IMG/VR virus record: IMGVR_UViG_3300020457_000079
Span: 1-26,794 of that record
Strand: one strand, 5' to 3'
DNA from: a virus
DNA length: 26,794 nucleotides
The position numbers and the translations under genes were made by a program. Below, in pieces: positions 1 through 6,741 of the stretch. Position 1 is the first letter of the stretch; each line of letters starts with the position of its first letter. The notes beneath the pieces were generated by a model. That model did not search any database and had not been told where the DNA came from. It worked only from the letters and a program-made list of their open reading frames with translations.

Positions 1-132
1 TACGAAACGTAGTTTAAGGATGAGTTGAGTTTCTTCAGCGAGCCTTTGCGTGTATTCTTCTGTGCCTGGTACTTGCCTAATAAATCTATCGTACAGCCTA
101 GTTATGTCGTTCAGTTCTTTATCTTTTTTCAT
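1..132 (-). CDS. Partial gene, 5' end only; possible N-terminal part of a DnaE-like palm
   Basis: An open frame runs from an ATG at 132 to the window edge, giving the first 44 residues of a longer protein. It starts MKKDKELNDITRLYDRF. The stretch at residues 27-44, with pattern Y-x2-RL-x2-E-x3-I-x3-F, resembles the segment of bacterial DnaE (PolIII alpha) that leads into the first half of the palm (family pattern Y..RL..EL..I...GF..Y). That is a short and weak match. It gains interest because a second gene here (3994-4599) begins exactly at the DnaE motif that would follow this half. The leader at 133-165 carries three copies of AGGCAA. Alternative: an unrelated hypothetical protein. The coding call is fairly safe; the family call is tentative. 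Confidence 0.55.
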   Translation of the reverse strand, partial: MKKDKELNDITRLYDRFIRQVPGTEEYTQRLAEETQLILKLRFV

Positions 133-175
133 TGCCTATGCTTTTATGTTTGCCTGTTATTGCCTTGAGCAAATA

Positions 176-196
176 TATTTATCTGCGTATATTATA
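176..196 (-). promoter_or_regulatory. Possible promoter before the left-edge gene (late-type GATAAATA plus TATAAT)
   Basis: On the minus strand GATAAATA (176-183) fits the T4-type late -10 pattern NATAAATA. A TATAAT hexamer lies just upstream at 191-196, without a clear -35. Both sit in the 80-base gap between the gp41 stop and the ATG at 132. Such AT-rich strings arise easily by chance in this genome, so confidence is low. Confidence 0.3.
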
Positions 197-212
197 GGAA
201 ATGTTTTTTTGG

Positions 213-1670
213 TTATTGTTCTTCGTCTGAGTGTAGTTCGTTGAGCAGTTGTCTGAGTTTTGTACCCTCAACTGTTGCCCTCACTTTGCCAACATCGTCG
301 CCTTTAGTTGGATCTATGTTATCGTCACTTCTTGCGTCTTTTGGTGTATTTGGAGTTACTGGATTATTTGGCGTAACTTTTGATTTCTGTTTAAGTGAGT
401 CATAAATTGAACTTCTTTGTTTATCAAATTGTTTATACTCTGGATCGTCTGCCAAGTCTCTTATTCTCAAAGTGTCCACGTCAAATTCTAAATCTATTTT
501 TTGTCCAACACCTGAACTAGATCTAGTTTTCATAAATTGTATTTGATATCTTCCACGTTCTCTCATGGCTCTTGATGTAAAGATACCAATTACGTTATCT
601 GCTGTTTGTATCTTAGATAATCCACCTGCTATATGAGAATGGTCAAATTCAATTTCTTCAACACTTGCTCTGTTTAACTGCGATGCAGTTGCTAATAACA
701 TTTGAGATTCTACTGCAAAATTTCTTAGTTCTTCTGACACATATTTGTCTTTTATAAACAAATCTGCTGGCGATACTCTTTTAGATTTTGGCATCATTAG
801 ATCAAGATAATCAATCAGTATACAATCTATTTTCTTTTTGTTTTTAAGTTCTAATTCTTTAATATAAGTTTTTATATCGAGTATTGTGCTACCACTTGGC
901 AAATATTTTAGTTGCAAGTTTCCGGATTTCTTTTTTAACATCTTAACTTTCATCTCAACATCGTCCATGGATTTCATCACGTTCTTTGTTGGAATGTTGG
1001 TTGTCATAGCATCTATCCTCATAGCCGCAAGTACCTCAGATAATTCAAAAGATATGTAAACTGTGTTCAAGCCAGCCAGTGCCCAATTCACTGCAAGATT
1101 CTGTAAGAACAAACTTTTACCTGCACCTGATCCGCCTGCAAAAATGTTTAGTTCTCCTCGATTAAATCCACCGAACAGTTTCTTATCGAGATTAGGCCAA
1201 CCTGTGCTGACTTGTCCGTTTGAACTTTTTAAAAGTTCTAACCTACCTTTTGGATCATCAAAGTAGTCTGTACCTAGATCACGTGTTAGTCCTACGTTCA
1301 CTGCATCTTTGACCATATCCTCTACTGGAGCATAGTCGCCTCTTTCAAGTAAATCTGCAGATTGAAGTATTGCACCTTCGAGTGCCTTGTGTCTAGAAAA
1401 TGTTTCAAATTCATCTAATAACCAATTGAAATGAGATGGATCTAAATCCTGTGCACCTTTTAATTTAATATCGTGCTTGGCATTAACTTGATCAACCTCT
1501 GGCATAACCTTGTATTCTTCTACATAATCTTTAATGAATGTTGCAACTGGTTGTAATTTTCTATCAAAATGTTTTGGAATAAAAATGTTAGATGCTCTAG
1601 CAAATGATTCAGCATCTGCTAAAAACATTTCTAAATATAACTTCTGAACATCAAAACTATACTCTGCCAT
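213..1670 (-). CDS. 41: Replicative DNA helicase, T4 gp41 (DnaB-type)
   Basis: Hexameric 5'-3' helicase that unwinds the fork and works with the gp61 primase as the T4 primosome. The 485-aa length is close to T4 gp41. An N-terminal helical domain (about residues 1-130) is followed by a RecA-like motor: Walker A GGSGAGKS at 179-186, the SFELSE segment with the likely catalytic Glu at 209, and Walker B ILIDY at 284-288. A Q/N/P-rich charged tail fills about residues 420-485 and may be a partner-binding extension. The start ATG overlaps the end of the primase gene by 14 bases, so helicase translation is probably coupled to primase. Family identity is secure; the T4 name rests on the adjacent gp61. 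Confidence 0.93.
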   Translation of the reverse strand: MAEYSFDVQKLYLEMFLADAESFARASNIFIPKHFDRKLQPVATFIKDYVEEYKVMPEVDQVNAKHDIKLKGAQDLDPSHFNWLLDEFETFSRHKALEGAILQSADLLERGDYAPVEDMVKDAVNVGLTRDLGTDYFDDPKGRLELLKSSNGQVSTGWPNLDKKLFGGFNRGELNIFAGGSGAGKSLFLQNLAVNWALAGLNTVYISFELSEVLAAMRIDAMTTNIPTKNVMKSMDDVEMKVKMLKKKSGNLQLKYLPSGSTILDIKTYIKELELKNKKKIDCILIDYLDLMMPKSKRVSPADLFIKDKYVSEELRNFAVESQMLLATASQLNRASVEEIEFDHSHIAGGLSKIQTADNVIGIFTSRAMRERGRYQIQFMKTRSSSGVGQKIDLEFDVDTLRIRDLADDPEYKQFDKQRSSIYDSLKQKSKVTPNNPVTPNTPKDARSDDNIDPTKGDDVGKVRATVEGTKLRQLLNELHSDEEQ

Positions 1671-2676
1671 ACATCTTTCTCTTTAAATCTATTTTAAGTC
1701 TATTTGACTCTGTTGATTTTAGTATTGATTGTATAGTAAACAATCTTCCATATTTTAACACAGCATCGGCAACATCGTCAACATCTTCTTCCCACTCTGG
1801 AAATGCAACACTCCAACGAAAATCCATTGCTTGGTTAATTAATTTTTCTCCAGGTGCATCTCTGTCTGGTACTACAATTACCTTTCTTCCTAAGGCGTCA
1901 ATCAACTCTCTTTGTGTATCATTTATCTCTGATCCTAGTATGCTGACACCAGAAACGGATATAGCATCAAAAGGTCCTTCTGTAACAATTACAAACTTCC
2001 TTGTCCAGTCCTGTGCATCCATGTTAAAAACATAACCCGGTTGGACCTCTGTATAATATTTTACCTTACCTGAGTCGTCAAATATTCTGCCAGTGTAACC
2101 AACAACATCACCCTTCCAGTAAAATGGTATTATCAATCTTCTGTTAAAATCAAATGACATATCTGGAGAATACATAAAATCATACCAATCAGCACCAATG
2201 CCTCTTGCTCTTAAATAATTTAACAAAGAATCGATATAATTGTGTTGCTTATCTGTAAGATCTTTTCTGAGATATTTTTCTAGCCAAGTATCTAATTTGT
2301 GTGCATTTTTTGGCAAACTTTTTTTAATAAAGGAAACAAATTTTTTCTTTTCGATTACGTTATCTGATTCTTCCAGACGCATAGCCTCAATAACAAGTTT
2401 CTTAATTGTGTTGTCGTCAATTCCTAACCAAGACATCCATTTTTTAGTTTTTACGGAAATTTTTCTGCCTGGTATATAGGAAGTTTTAAATCCACAATTA
2501 AAACAATGATATGATAAGGTACCGTCCGCACTATTCATTATACCTCCACGTTTCTTTTTATCTTGTGTTTCTCCGTTGTGTATACAGCACGGTCCGTTGA
2601 ATGCAATCCACCCAGAAGGAGTTTTTTTCTTATTCGTAGGTAAGGATGTCAGAATAGTCGACTGGATCAGGTTCAT
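1657..2676 (-). CDS. 61: DNA primase, T4 gp61
   Basis: Makes the RNA primers for lagging-strand synthesis with the gp41 helicase. The 339-aa protein has an N-terminal zinc-binding module of the CHC2 kind (C30/C31, H33, C58, C61 in HCFNCGF) and a TOPRIM catalytic domain with TEGPFDAI (acidic E233) and the PDRDAPG motif (D271, D273). Length and order match T4 gp61. It sits between a virion-type gene upstream (10-base gap) and gp41 downstream (14-base overlap). No good Shine-Dalgarno is visible before the ATG, only AT-rich sequence, so expression may depend on coupling. Confidence 0.93.
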   Translation of the reverse strand: MNLIQSTILTSLPTNKKKTPSGWIAFNGPCCIHNGETQDKKKRGGIMNSADGTLSYHCFNCGFKTSYIPGRKISVKTKKWMSWLGIDDNTIKKLVIEAMRLEESDNVIEKKKFVSFIKKSLPKNAHKLDTWLEKYLRKDLTDKQHNYIDSLLNYLRARGIGADWYDFMYSPDMSFDFNRRLIIPFYWKGDVVGYTGRIFDDSGKVKYYTEVQPGYVFNMDAQDWTRKFVIVTEGPFDAISVSGVSILGSEINDTQRELIDALGRKVIVVPDRDAPGEKLINQAMDFRWSVAFPEWEEDVDDVADAVLKYGRLFTIQSILKSTESNRLKIDLKRKMYGRV

Positions 2677-2686
2677 AAACTATATT

Positions 2687-3469
2687 TTATAGTCTATATA
2701 ACAATTTGTCAAGTGAACCGTTATTACCAGATGCTCTGTCGTGTGTAAATCTAACGTTTTCATACACACCATTAAAATTATAATAGGTAATACCGGATTG
2801 GTTAGAAAGGTTTACGTTTTGAATTGTAGTCCAATCTGTTTCAGCAGGTGTAGGTGCTAGTGTGCCTTGAATCTTAAAGTTACCAGTGTAATCAGACCAG
2901 TATGCCGCAACAGTGTGAAGTGCTGAATTATTATTTTGTCCAGGTCTAGCAAATACATTACCAGATGTTCTTCTTGTAGTTGCACCAGACATGGCAACGA
3001 ATGATGGTTCAATACTTTTTACAAATTCTGGATATGCACCACTTAAAATTTCCACTGTGCCTGAGGCATTGTAAAAACTATCTGCGTATGTAACTTCTCT
3101 TGAATTATCTGATTTTACTTCTCTGATTGCATAATTGTAAAATTTTGCATCCAATGAAATTAAATCACCGTCTGTAATAGTTACAGATGCTTGGCCTTTT
3201 GTAGATACTGTACTACCATCATCAAGTATAGTTAGGTTCCTTGTCAACACAGATTTGTTGCTTTCTGTGTCTATCAAATTAAATTCGTAGGTTCTACTGT
3301 TTACAAATTGTGCTTTCTGATCCTCATTTTTAAATGTAAAAGTAATAGGATTTGATACTCCTCTATACACTTTTAATCTACGATCGTACACTTTTGCGTT
3401 CCTTCCATTATAACCACTTATTGTGGCCGTTACCAAATTGGTTATTAAATACCTTGAGACTGTTTGCAT
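2687..3469 (-). CDS. Putative virion structural protein (beta-rich, BppU-like N-terminus)
   Basis: A 260-aa protein that looks structural rather than enzymatic: it is rich in T, S, N, Y and alternating beta-strand patterns and has no catalytic motif. Residues about 30-115 have the layout of baseplate upper protein (BppU)-type N-terminal domains: NPITFTFKNED, then FNLIDTESNKSV, then a turn of DDGSTVSTKGQ and a VTITDGDL segment. The second half contains GNVFARPGQNNNS and a final LYRL, which I recall from cyanophage-type structural proteins but cannot check here. A late-type promoter element lies just upstream (3486-3493), which fits a late virion gene. It is odd to find it inside a replication block, right before gp61. 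Function as tail, baseplate or head decoration is not determined. Confidence 0.65.
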   Translation of the reverse strand: MQTVSRYLITNLVTATISGYNGRNAKVYDRRLKVYRGVSNPITFTFKNEDQKAQFVNSRTYEFNLIDTESNKSVLTRNLTILDDGSTVSTKGQASVTITDGDLISLDAKFYNYAIREVKSDNSREVTYADSFYNASGTVEILSGAYPEFVKSIEPSFVAMSGATTRRTSGNVFARPGQNNNSALHTVAAYWSDYTGNFKIQGTLAPTPAETDWTTIQNVNLSNQSGITYYNFNGVYENVRFTHDRASGNNGSLDKLLYRL

Positions 3470-3485
3470 AGTACATATTTAACAG

Positions 3486-3493
3486 TATTTATT
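3486..3493 (-). promoter_or_regulatory. Late-type promoter element AATAAATA
   Basis: AATAAATA on the minus strand matches the T4-type late -10 consensus (TATAAATA; NATAAATA in marine relatives). It lies 16 bases before the ATG of the virion-type gene, inside the 33-base divergent spacer. It would give a short leader. The match to the expected expression class supports it; the AT-rich background weakens it. Confidence 0.45.
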
Positions 3494-3502
3494 GGAAAGT
3501 GA

Positions 3503-3877
3503 ATGAACGAAATATTTGAAAAACTAGGAAAGAAATTCCCCTTTTTAACACTCGTACAAAAGAGTGACTTTGAATATGTTGGTATAGTCCAAAACCAAGA
3601 TACCAATGTTATAAGTGTATACGACTATGATAAACTAGCAACACAGAGAGAAAAAGAATTATTCTTGTCATTAGGTGAAACTTGGTGGTGGGAGTCCAAT
3701 AGAAAATTACCAATCAATATATTTCTTAAAAAAGACTTCAAACAGTTCAAGTACACACTTACAACATTGAGTGGCAAAGATGTAAGAATTGTGCATGGAC
3801 CTACTGTACGATTGGCCGATATTGCGAAGAAACGAATAAAGCGAAGAACTATTCAGTTAATGCGTAAACCTACCTAG
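3503..3877 (+). CDS. Conserved-type hypothetical protein, 124 aa
   Basis: Plus-strand gene with a reasonable ribosome site (GGAAAGTGA directly before the ATG). The protein starts MNEIFEKLGKKF and has a mixed, folded-looking composition with a Trp cluster (ETWWWES, about 60-66). Its end is strongly basic (AKKRIKRRTIQLMRKP), which would suit nucleic-acid or membrane contact. I recognise no enzyme motif. It diverges from the virion-type gene, and its last 8 bases overlap the end of the minus-strand 52-aa gene. It is the only plus-strand gene in the replication block, so it probably has its own promoter in the 33-base spacer. Confidence 0.75.
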   Translation: MNEIFEKLGKKFPFLTLVQKSDFEYVGIVQNQDTNVISVYDYDKLATQREKELFLSLGETWWWESNRKLPINIFLKKDFKQFKYTLTTLSGKDVRIVHGPTVRLADIAKKRIKRRTIQLMRKPT

Positions 3878-4028
3878 TTTTCTTCTTTTCAGGAAGTATA
3901 GCACCTGTTATCAGATAGTGTTGTGTTAAAGGACTATTTGGGTTATAACCATACGGATCTGATTTTTTAGAAGAAGTTTTTTTATTAAGTTTTTTACGGA
4001 TTGTTTTTTTCTTTTTTTGATTGTGCAT
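3870..4028 (-). CDS. Small basic protein, 52 aa
   Basis: A short frame starts MHNQKKKKTIRKKLNKK and has a Lys/Arg-rich first third. A hydrophilic aromatic segment, DPYGYNPNSPLTQHYLI, follows, and the protein ends KKKTR. The ATG lies 35 bases inside the end of the DnaE-like gene, and the stop overlaps the end of the plus-strand 124-aa gene by 8 bases, so it fills the space between the two exactly. The varied, ordered C-terminal sequence argues for a real product. Function is unknown; the charge suggests nucleic-acid binding. No strong Shine-Dalgarno is visible. Confidence 0.6.
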   Translation of the reverse strand: MHNQKKKKTIRKKLNKKTSSKKSDPYGYNPNSPLTQHYLITGAILPEKKKTR

Positions 4029-4599
4029 CAAAACTATATTTATTTCTTTTCATTAGATTCATCTGTACTACGATTGCATGAGCATATGCAATAGCATGGG
4101 ATTTCTTAAAGAAGTAACTGCCGTCTGCAGGTTTAGTCCATACTTCCTTCAATATATCGACCCAGTCTTTATACATTAGGTGCCTCTTTGCAGGACGTAT
4201 AATTGCTAATACAGCCGCAAGTTGTTCAATATTTTTTGGTTCAAGTTTTGAAACAATATTGTAATGACCATTCAAATGAAATAAATTATCAACCACGTTG
4301 GAATCTTTTAGTATATCCCAGTCTGGTTCTTCTATCATTAATTCTACAAGTTCTCTTTCAGATTTTATATCCTTGTAAATATTGACATTCAATAAATCTA
4401 TCTTAAAATATCCACGACTCTCTGCATCTTTGTAATCTAGACTTGATCCTTTAGTATTTGGATTTACAGGAATGTCATGAAAGTATATTCCTGATTTATG
4501 TTTTTCATGCACGTCGTTCTTTACAATAGTTGCTGGAGTATGTTTGAATAATTGTAATACTCCTTCTCTATCAAAAAAATCTATGTCTACATCAGGCAT
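3994..4599 (-). CDS. Miniature DnaE-like (PolIII alpha) catalytic-core protein
   Basis: A 201-aa protein that reads as a compressed second half of the bacterial DnaE palm. It opens with MPDVDIDFFDRE, equivalent to the DnaE PDxDIDF motif carrying two catalytic aspartates (here D5 and D7). The third appears in GYFKID (D68), matching the KxDFLGL motif. H31/H34-KSG, then LFHLNGHYNIVSKLEP and LAIIRP (about 107-136), match the DnaE block usually written FQ.ES.GM...L...KP......ALYRPG. FFKKSHAIAYAHA (163-175) matches FNKSHA.AYA. The first and third aspartates are about 60 residues apart, against about 150 in full DnaE, and most of the C-terminal half is absent. An in-frame stop 21 bases before the ATG fixes the start, with AAGGA as ribosome site. 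It overlaps the preceding microgene by 8 bases. Family assignment is good; activity is unknown. Confidence 0.75.
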   Translation of the reverse strand: MPDVDIDFFDREGVLQLFKHTPATIVKNDVHEKHKSGIYFHDIPVNPNTKGSSLDYKDAESRGYFKIDLLNVNIYKDIKSERELVELMIEEPDWDILKDSNVVDNLFHLNGHYNIVSKLEPKNIEQLAAVLAIIRPAKRHLMYKDWVDILKEVWTKPADGSYFFKKSHAIAYAHAIVVQMNLMKRNKYSFDAQSKKEKNNP

Positions 4600-4765
4600 T
4601 TTGTTTTTTATAATCCTTTATTGTTTTGTTTAATTCGCCACCTTCATAATTTGGCAAGTTCATTAATTCGTTTAAAACTTTATTCTTTGGATCTAGTTTA
4701 TACACTTCTATTGCAAGTGAATTTATAAATCTAACATCCATTTGTGTTTTAATGTGTTTACCCAT
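4592..4765 (-). CDS. Small hypothetical protein, 57 aa
   Basis: The frame starts MGKHIKTQMDVRF and ends KDYKKQNA. It is tied into the operon on both sides: its ATG shares one base with the stop of the upstream gene (TAATG), and its TGA overlaps the ATG of the DnaE-like gene by 8 bases. This coupling is the main evidence that it is real. The protein looks like one or two short helices with charged ends and an LxPNYEGGEL segment. No family is recognised. Its position suggests a small accessory of the DnaE-like protein, but that is inference. Confidence 0.65.
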   Translation of the reverse strand: MGKHIKTQMDVRFINSLAIEVYKLDPKNKVLNELMNLPNYEGGELNKTIKDYKKQNA

Positions 4766-4989
4766 TAGTGTATGGTTCCTCCTGCTGTTTTATCAAATTC
4801 TTCTTTAGCGCCTGGTTTTAGCATATCAATTACATCCAACATTTTTTTATATCCTTCACTTTGTACAGTTTCTGGATTCATTTCTGGCACAACAATTTTT
4901 CCTAATGATCCATCTGGTTTAATTACAACCACGCAGTCACCAATTTCAAAATCAAGTTCCTCTGCAACTTCAATATCTATCTTACTCAA
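4765..4989 (-). CDS. Small acidic hypothetical protein, 74 aa, TTG start
   Basis: Starts as (M)SKIDIEVAEELDFEIGD and has a compact beta-rich core (GDCVVVIKPDGSLGKIVVPEM) that looks like an SH3- or KOW-like barrel strand pattern, followed by a helical C-terminus (YKKMLDVIDMLKPGAKEEF). The start is chosen at TTG 4987-4989 because AGGAG lies six bases upstream and the overlap with the preceding gene is then only 8 bases (TTGAGTAA). Longer versions would begin inside that gene without a ribosome site. The stop overlaps the next ATG by one base. No family is recognised. Confidence 0.7.
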   Translation of the reverse strand: MSKIDIEVAEELDFEIGDCVVVIKPDGSLGKIVVPEMNPETVQSEGYKKMLDVIDMLKPGAKEEFDKTAGGTIH

Positions 4990-5674
4990 TTTTTGCTCCT
5001 TTTGCCGTTTCTTGAACAAACAATAAGTCTGCTGGATAACTTTTAAACTTGCTTGACCAATATCCTGGGTTAATAAATTTTTGTGTCATTTGTAATTGTT
5101 CGTCTGTAAACGATTGTAACATTTTTTTTCCAGCAGAGCAACCGTAGATTAACCATGGCGATATTTTACCTGCTTGAATGTGTTGTACCGCTCTGTTTGT
5201 GTTTACTAATCTAAAGTAGTCAGACCATTGTGCGTTTTGTGTATCTGCCCAATCCATCATTGTTGTTATAGATCTTTGTAATGCCGCTTCAACTGGTTCA
5301 ACTTTTAATGTTTCAACGAGATATGTTTCATACAAATCTTCTCTTGCCCAATGATCAAGTTTAATTCTTGACAGTACAATATAGTCTATATATTTGTCTG
5401 GATATAAAGGATTTATATGCATCATAAACCTACCAAACTTTACAAATGCATTATAATAAGGAGATGAACAAAAATCGTCATATGTTCTTTGTTTTGCATT
5501 TTTTTGATTCACTTCATAAAATCTTTGAAATACTATAAAGGCATTCTGCACCCATTTTTCATTTTTTTGTAAGTGTCTACGTTTAGGTTCGCACATATGG
5601 ACGTGTAATGTACGTTCACGTGAAAATGTCTTACCACAATATGTACAAGTAAATTTAGTTAATTCCGTGTGCAT
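4982..5674 (-). CDS. C2HC zinc-finger protein, 230 aa, function unknown
   Basis: The N-terminus carries a single zinc-finger of the form C10-x2-C13-x12-H26-x-C28 (CTYCGKTFSRERTLHVHMC) followed by a basic run (EPKRRH). This looks like a DNA- or RNA-binding finger. The remaining 200 residues are mostly helical, with many aromatic and charged residues, and show no known catalytic motif. The ATG has a near-perfect Shine-Dalgarno, GGAGGAA, at seven-base spacing inside the end of the gp62-like gene (20-base overlap). Lying between a clamp-loader-like gene and the DnaE-like gene, it may be a replication or transcription regulator; this is inference. Confidence 0.75.
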   Translation of the reverse strand: MHTELTKFTCTYCGKTFSRERTLHVHMCEPKRRHLQKNEKWVQNAFIVFQRFYEVNQKNAKQRTYDDFCSSPYYNAFVKFGRFMMHINPLYPDKYIDYIVLSRIKLDHWAREDLYETYLVETLKVEPVEAALQRSITTMMDWADTQNAQWSDYFRLVNTNRAVQHIQAGKISPWLIYGCSAGKKMLQSFTDEQLQMTQKFINPGYWSSKFKSYPADLLFVQETAKGAKIE

Positions 5675-6104
5675 CTAACAATTCCTCCAACTCTCGGTCA
5701 GTGATAATCTTGTCTAGTGTTTCTAAATCTGATTCCTTCCATGTCGGATATATTTGCTGTAATTGTTTTAAAGATTTATTAGGCACACGTTTCATAGGCT
5801 TAATCCATGGATGAAACTCTTGTTTTAATGCACCACACATAGCAGTTAGAATCCAACATAGTTTTTTGTGTTTACTAGATAAAGTAAACAAATGTTTGTT
5901 AACACACTCATTGGTCATTTCAACATAGTGTTCAACATAAAATGGATCTTTCGATGAAACACTTGACACATATCTCATCAACATATAAGGCGAATACAAT
6001 GATTTCTCATGATCATCTATTCTATCGTAATAGTCTTTATTTCGGAAGTCCACTGCTTTCAGACCATTACGTAACTCAAAAAACTTTCTTTTCTTCTCTA
6101 CCAT
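5655..6104 (-). CDS. 62: Clamp-loader small subunit, T4 gp62-like (probable)
   Basis: A 149-aa protein that fits the small clamp-loader subunit, which joins gp44 to load the gp45 sliding clamp. The family trend seen here is a helical segment with YSPYMLMRYVS, then a polar region with TNECVNKH and SSKHKKLCW, a WIKP turn (about 101) and a C-terminal helix pair ending DRELEELLDAHGIN. These correspond in order to gp62 features (position-specific Y-P-x-R-x-LS, N, RPKKR and W-x-K blocks), but identity is low. No gp44 or gp45 gene lies in the window. It is shorter than T4 gp62 (187 aa), in the range I expect for marine relatives. Alternative: an unrelated small helical protein. Confidence 0.55.
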   Translation of the reverse strand: MVEKKRKFFELRNGLKAVDFRNKDYYDRIDDHEKSLYSPYMLMRYVSSVSSKDPFYVEHYVEMTNECVNKHLFTLSSKHKKLCWILTAMCGALKQEFHPWIKPMKRVPNKSLKQLQQIYPTWKESDLETLDKIITDRELEELLDAHGIN

Positions 6105-6244
6105 AATTTAAATCTTTCTAACTTCTTTAATAATTCTTTTATTGGTTTATACACTGTCCATATTTCTTCAATATGACTATCAAGTTTCTTTTCTAACTTG
6201 TCTAATTTTTTTTCTATTCTATCTAATTGTTTTTTGTCTACCAT
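6098..6244 (-). CDS. Micro-protein, 48 aa, coiled coil
   Basis: The frame starts MVDKKQLDRIEKKLDK and shows a heptad pattern of I/L residues (LDRIEKKLDKLEKKLDSHI), predicting a short amphipathic coiled coil, then WTVYKPIKELLKKLERF. It fills the 133-base gap before the gp62-like gene. The ATG overlaps the preceding stop by 7 bases and its TAG overlaps the following ATG by 7 bases. Double overlap in a coupled operon is good evidence for a real gene. It could be a dimerising accessory protein of the replisome; the function is unknown. Confidence 0.65.
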   Translation of the reverse strand: MVDKKQLDRIEKKLDKLEKKLDSHIEEIWTVYKPIKELLKKLERFKLW

Positions 6245-6741
6245 ACTTCACTGTAATCTATTTGTTCACATTGTCTAGAAATATCTTTTACAAAGTAAGC
6301 ACACACAGGATTCTTTTTTGTTTCTAAAGGAACGCAAAGTATTTGTCCTGACTTAATTTTTGGAAAGTACCATTTCACTTCTTGATAGATATCAACAATA
6401 TCTATAGGATGAAAGTCTGGCTTTGCACTTGTCAACGGATTAAATGTAAATGCTTCAAATCCTCTGTCGTTCAAACTAGTAATAGGCAATACGTGTAACT
6501 CTCCTTGCTCTGCTTCTCCTACTACCATCTTCCAATCTAAAGGCATTTTAATTTTGTACTTTCCTATTTCAAGCACAGCCGCTGGGGCATTAAATGATTC
6601 TAAAAATATCAGTGGTATAAAGAAATAGTCAGGCTCTTGAGGATTGGAATTATCAAGCACTGCAAATCTTAATTTGTCGTCTACGTATTCTGGAATTTTT
6701 TCCAATGTATAAGTTTGATTTTCTAATTGTAAAATTTTCAT
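6238..6741 (-). CDS. Conserved-type hypothetical protein, 167 aa
   Basis: The protein starts MKILQLENQTYTLEKIPEYV and seems beta-rich in its first half (KLRFAVLDN, FFIPLIFLESF). A helix and the segments YKIKMPLDWKMVVGEAEQG and LTSLNDRGFEAF follow, and it ends with PVCAYFVKDISRQCEQIDY. No catalytic or metal site is evident. It is coupled to uvsW by an ATGA overlap and to the 48-aa gene by 7 bases. Its place directly after UvsW suggests a role in replication or recombination, but nothing in the sequence shows which. It could be a structural accessory. Confidence 0.7.
   Translation of the reverse strand: MKILQLENQTYTLEKIPEYVDDKLRFAVLDNSNPQEPDYFFIPLIFLESFNAPAAVLEIGKYKIKMPLDWKMVVGEAEQGELHVLPITSLNDRGFEAFTFNPLTSAKPDFHPIDIVDIYQEVKWYFPKIKSGQILCVPLETKKNPVCAYFVKDISRQCEQIDYSEVW

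Noticed and set aside
50-244. Plus-strand ORF with hydrophobic residues
   Set aside because: It lies opposite the start of the minus-strand left-edge gene and the gp41 stop, with low-complexity hydrophobic sequence and no ribosome site; it is a shadow of the minus-strand genes.
4037-4044. AATAAATA before the 52-aa microgene
   Set aside because: It is inside the coding sequence of the DnaE-like gene and only 8 bases before the ATG; likely chance, although it matches the pattern seen at 3486-3493.
4982-5674. Zinc-finger gene as an RNA polymerase sigma factor or late regulator gp55/gp33
   Set aside because: Apart from one C2HC finger it has none of the sigma-like or gp33-like sequence features I could recognise.
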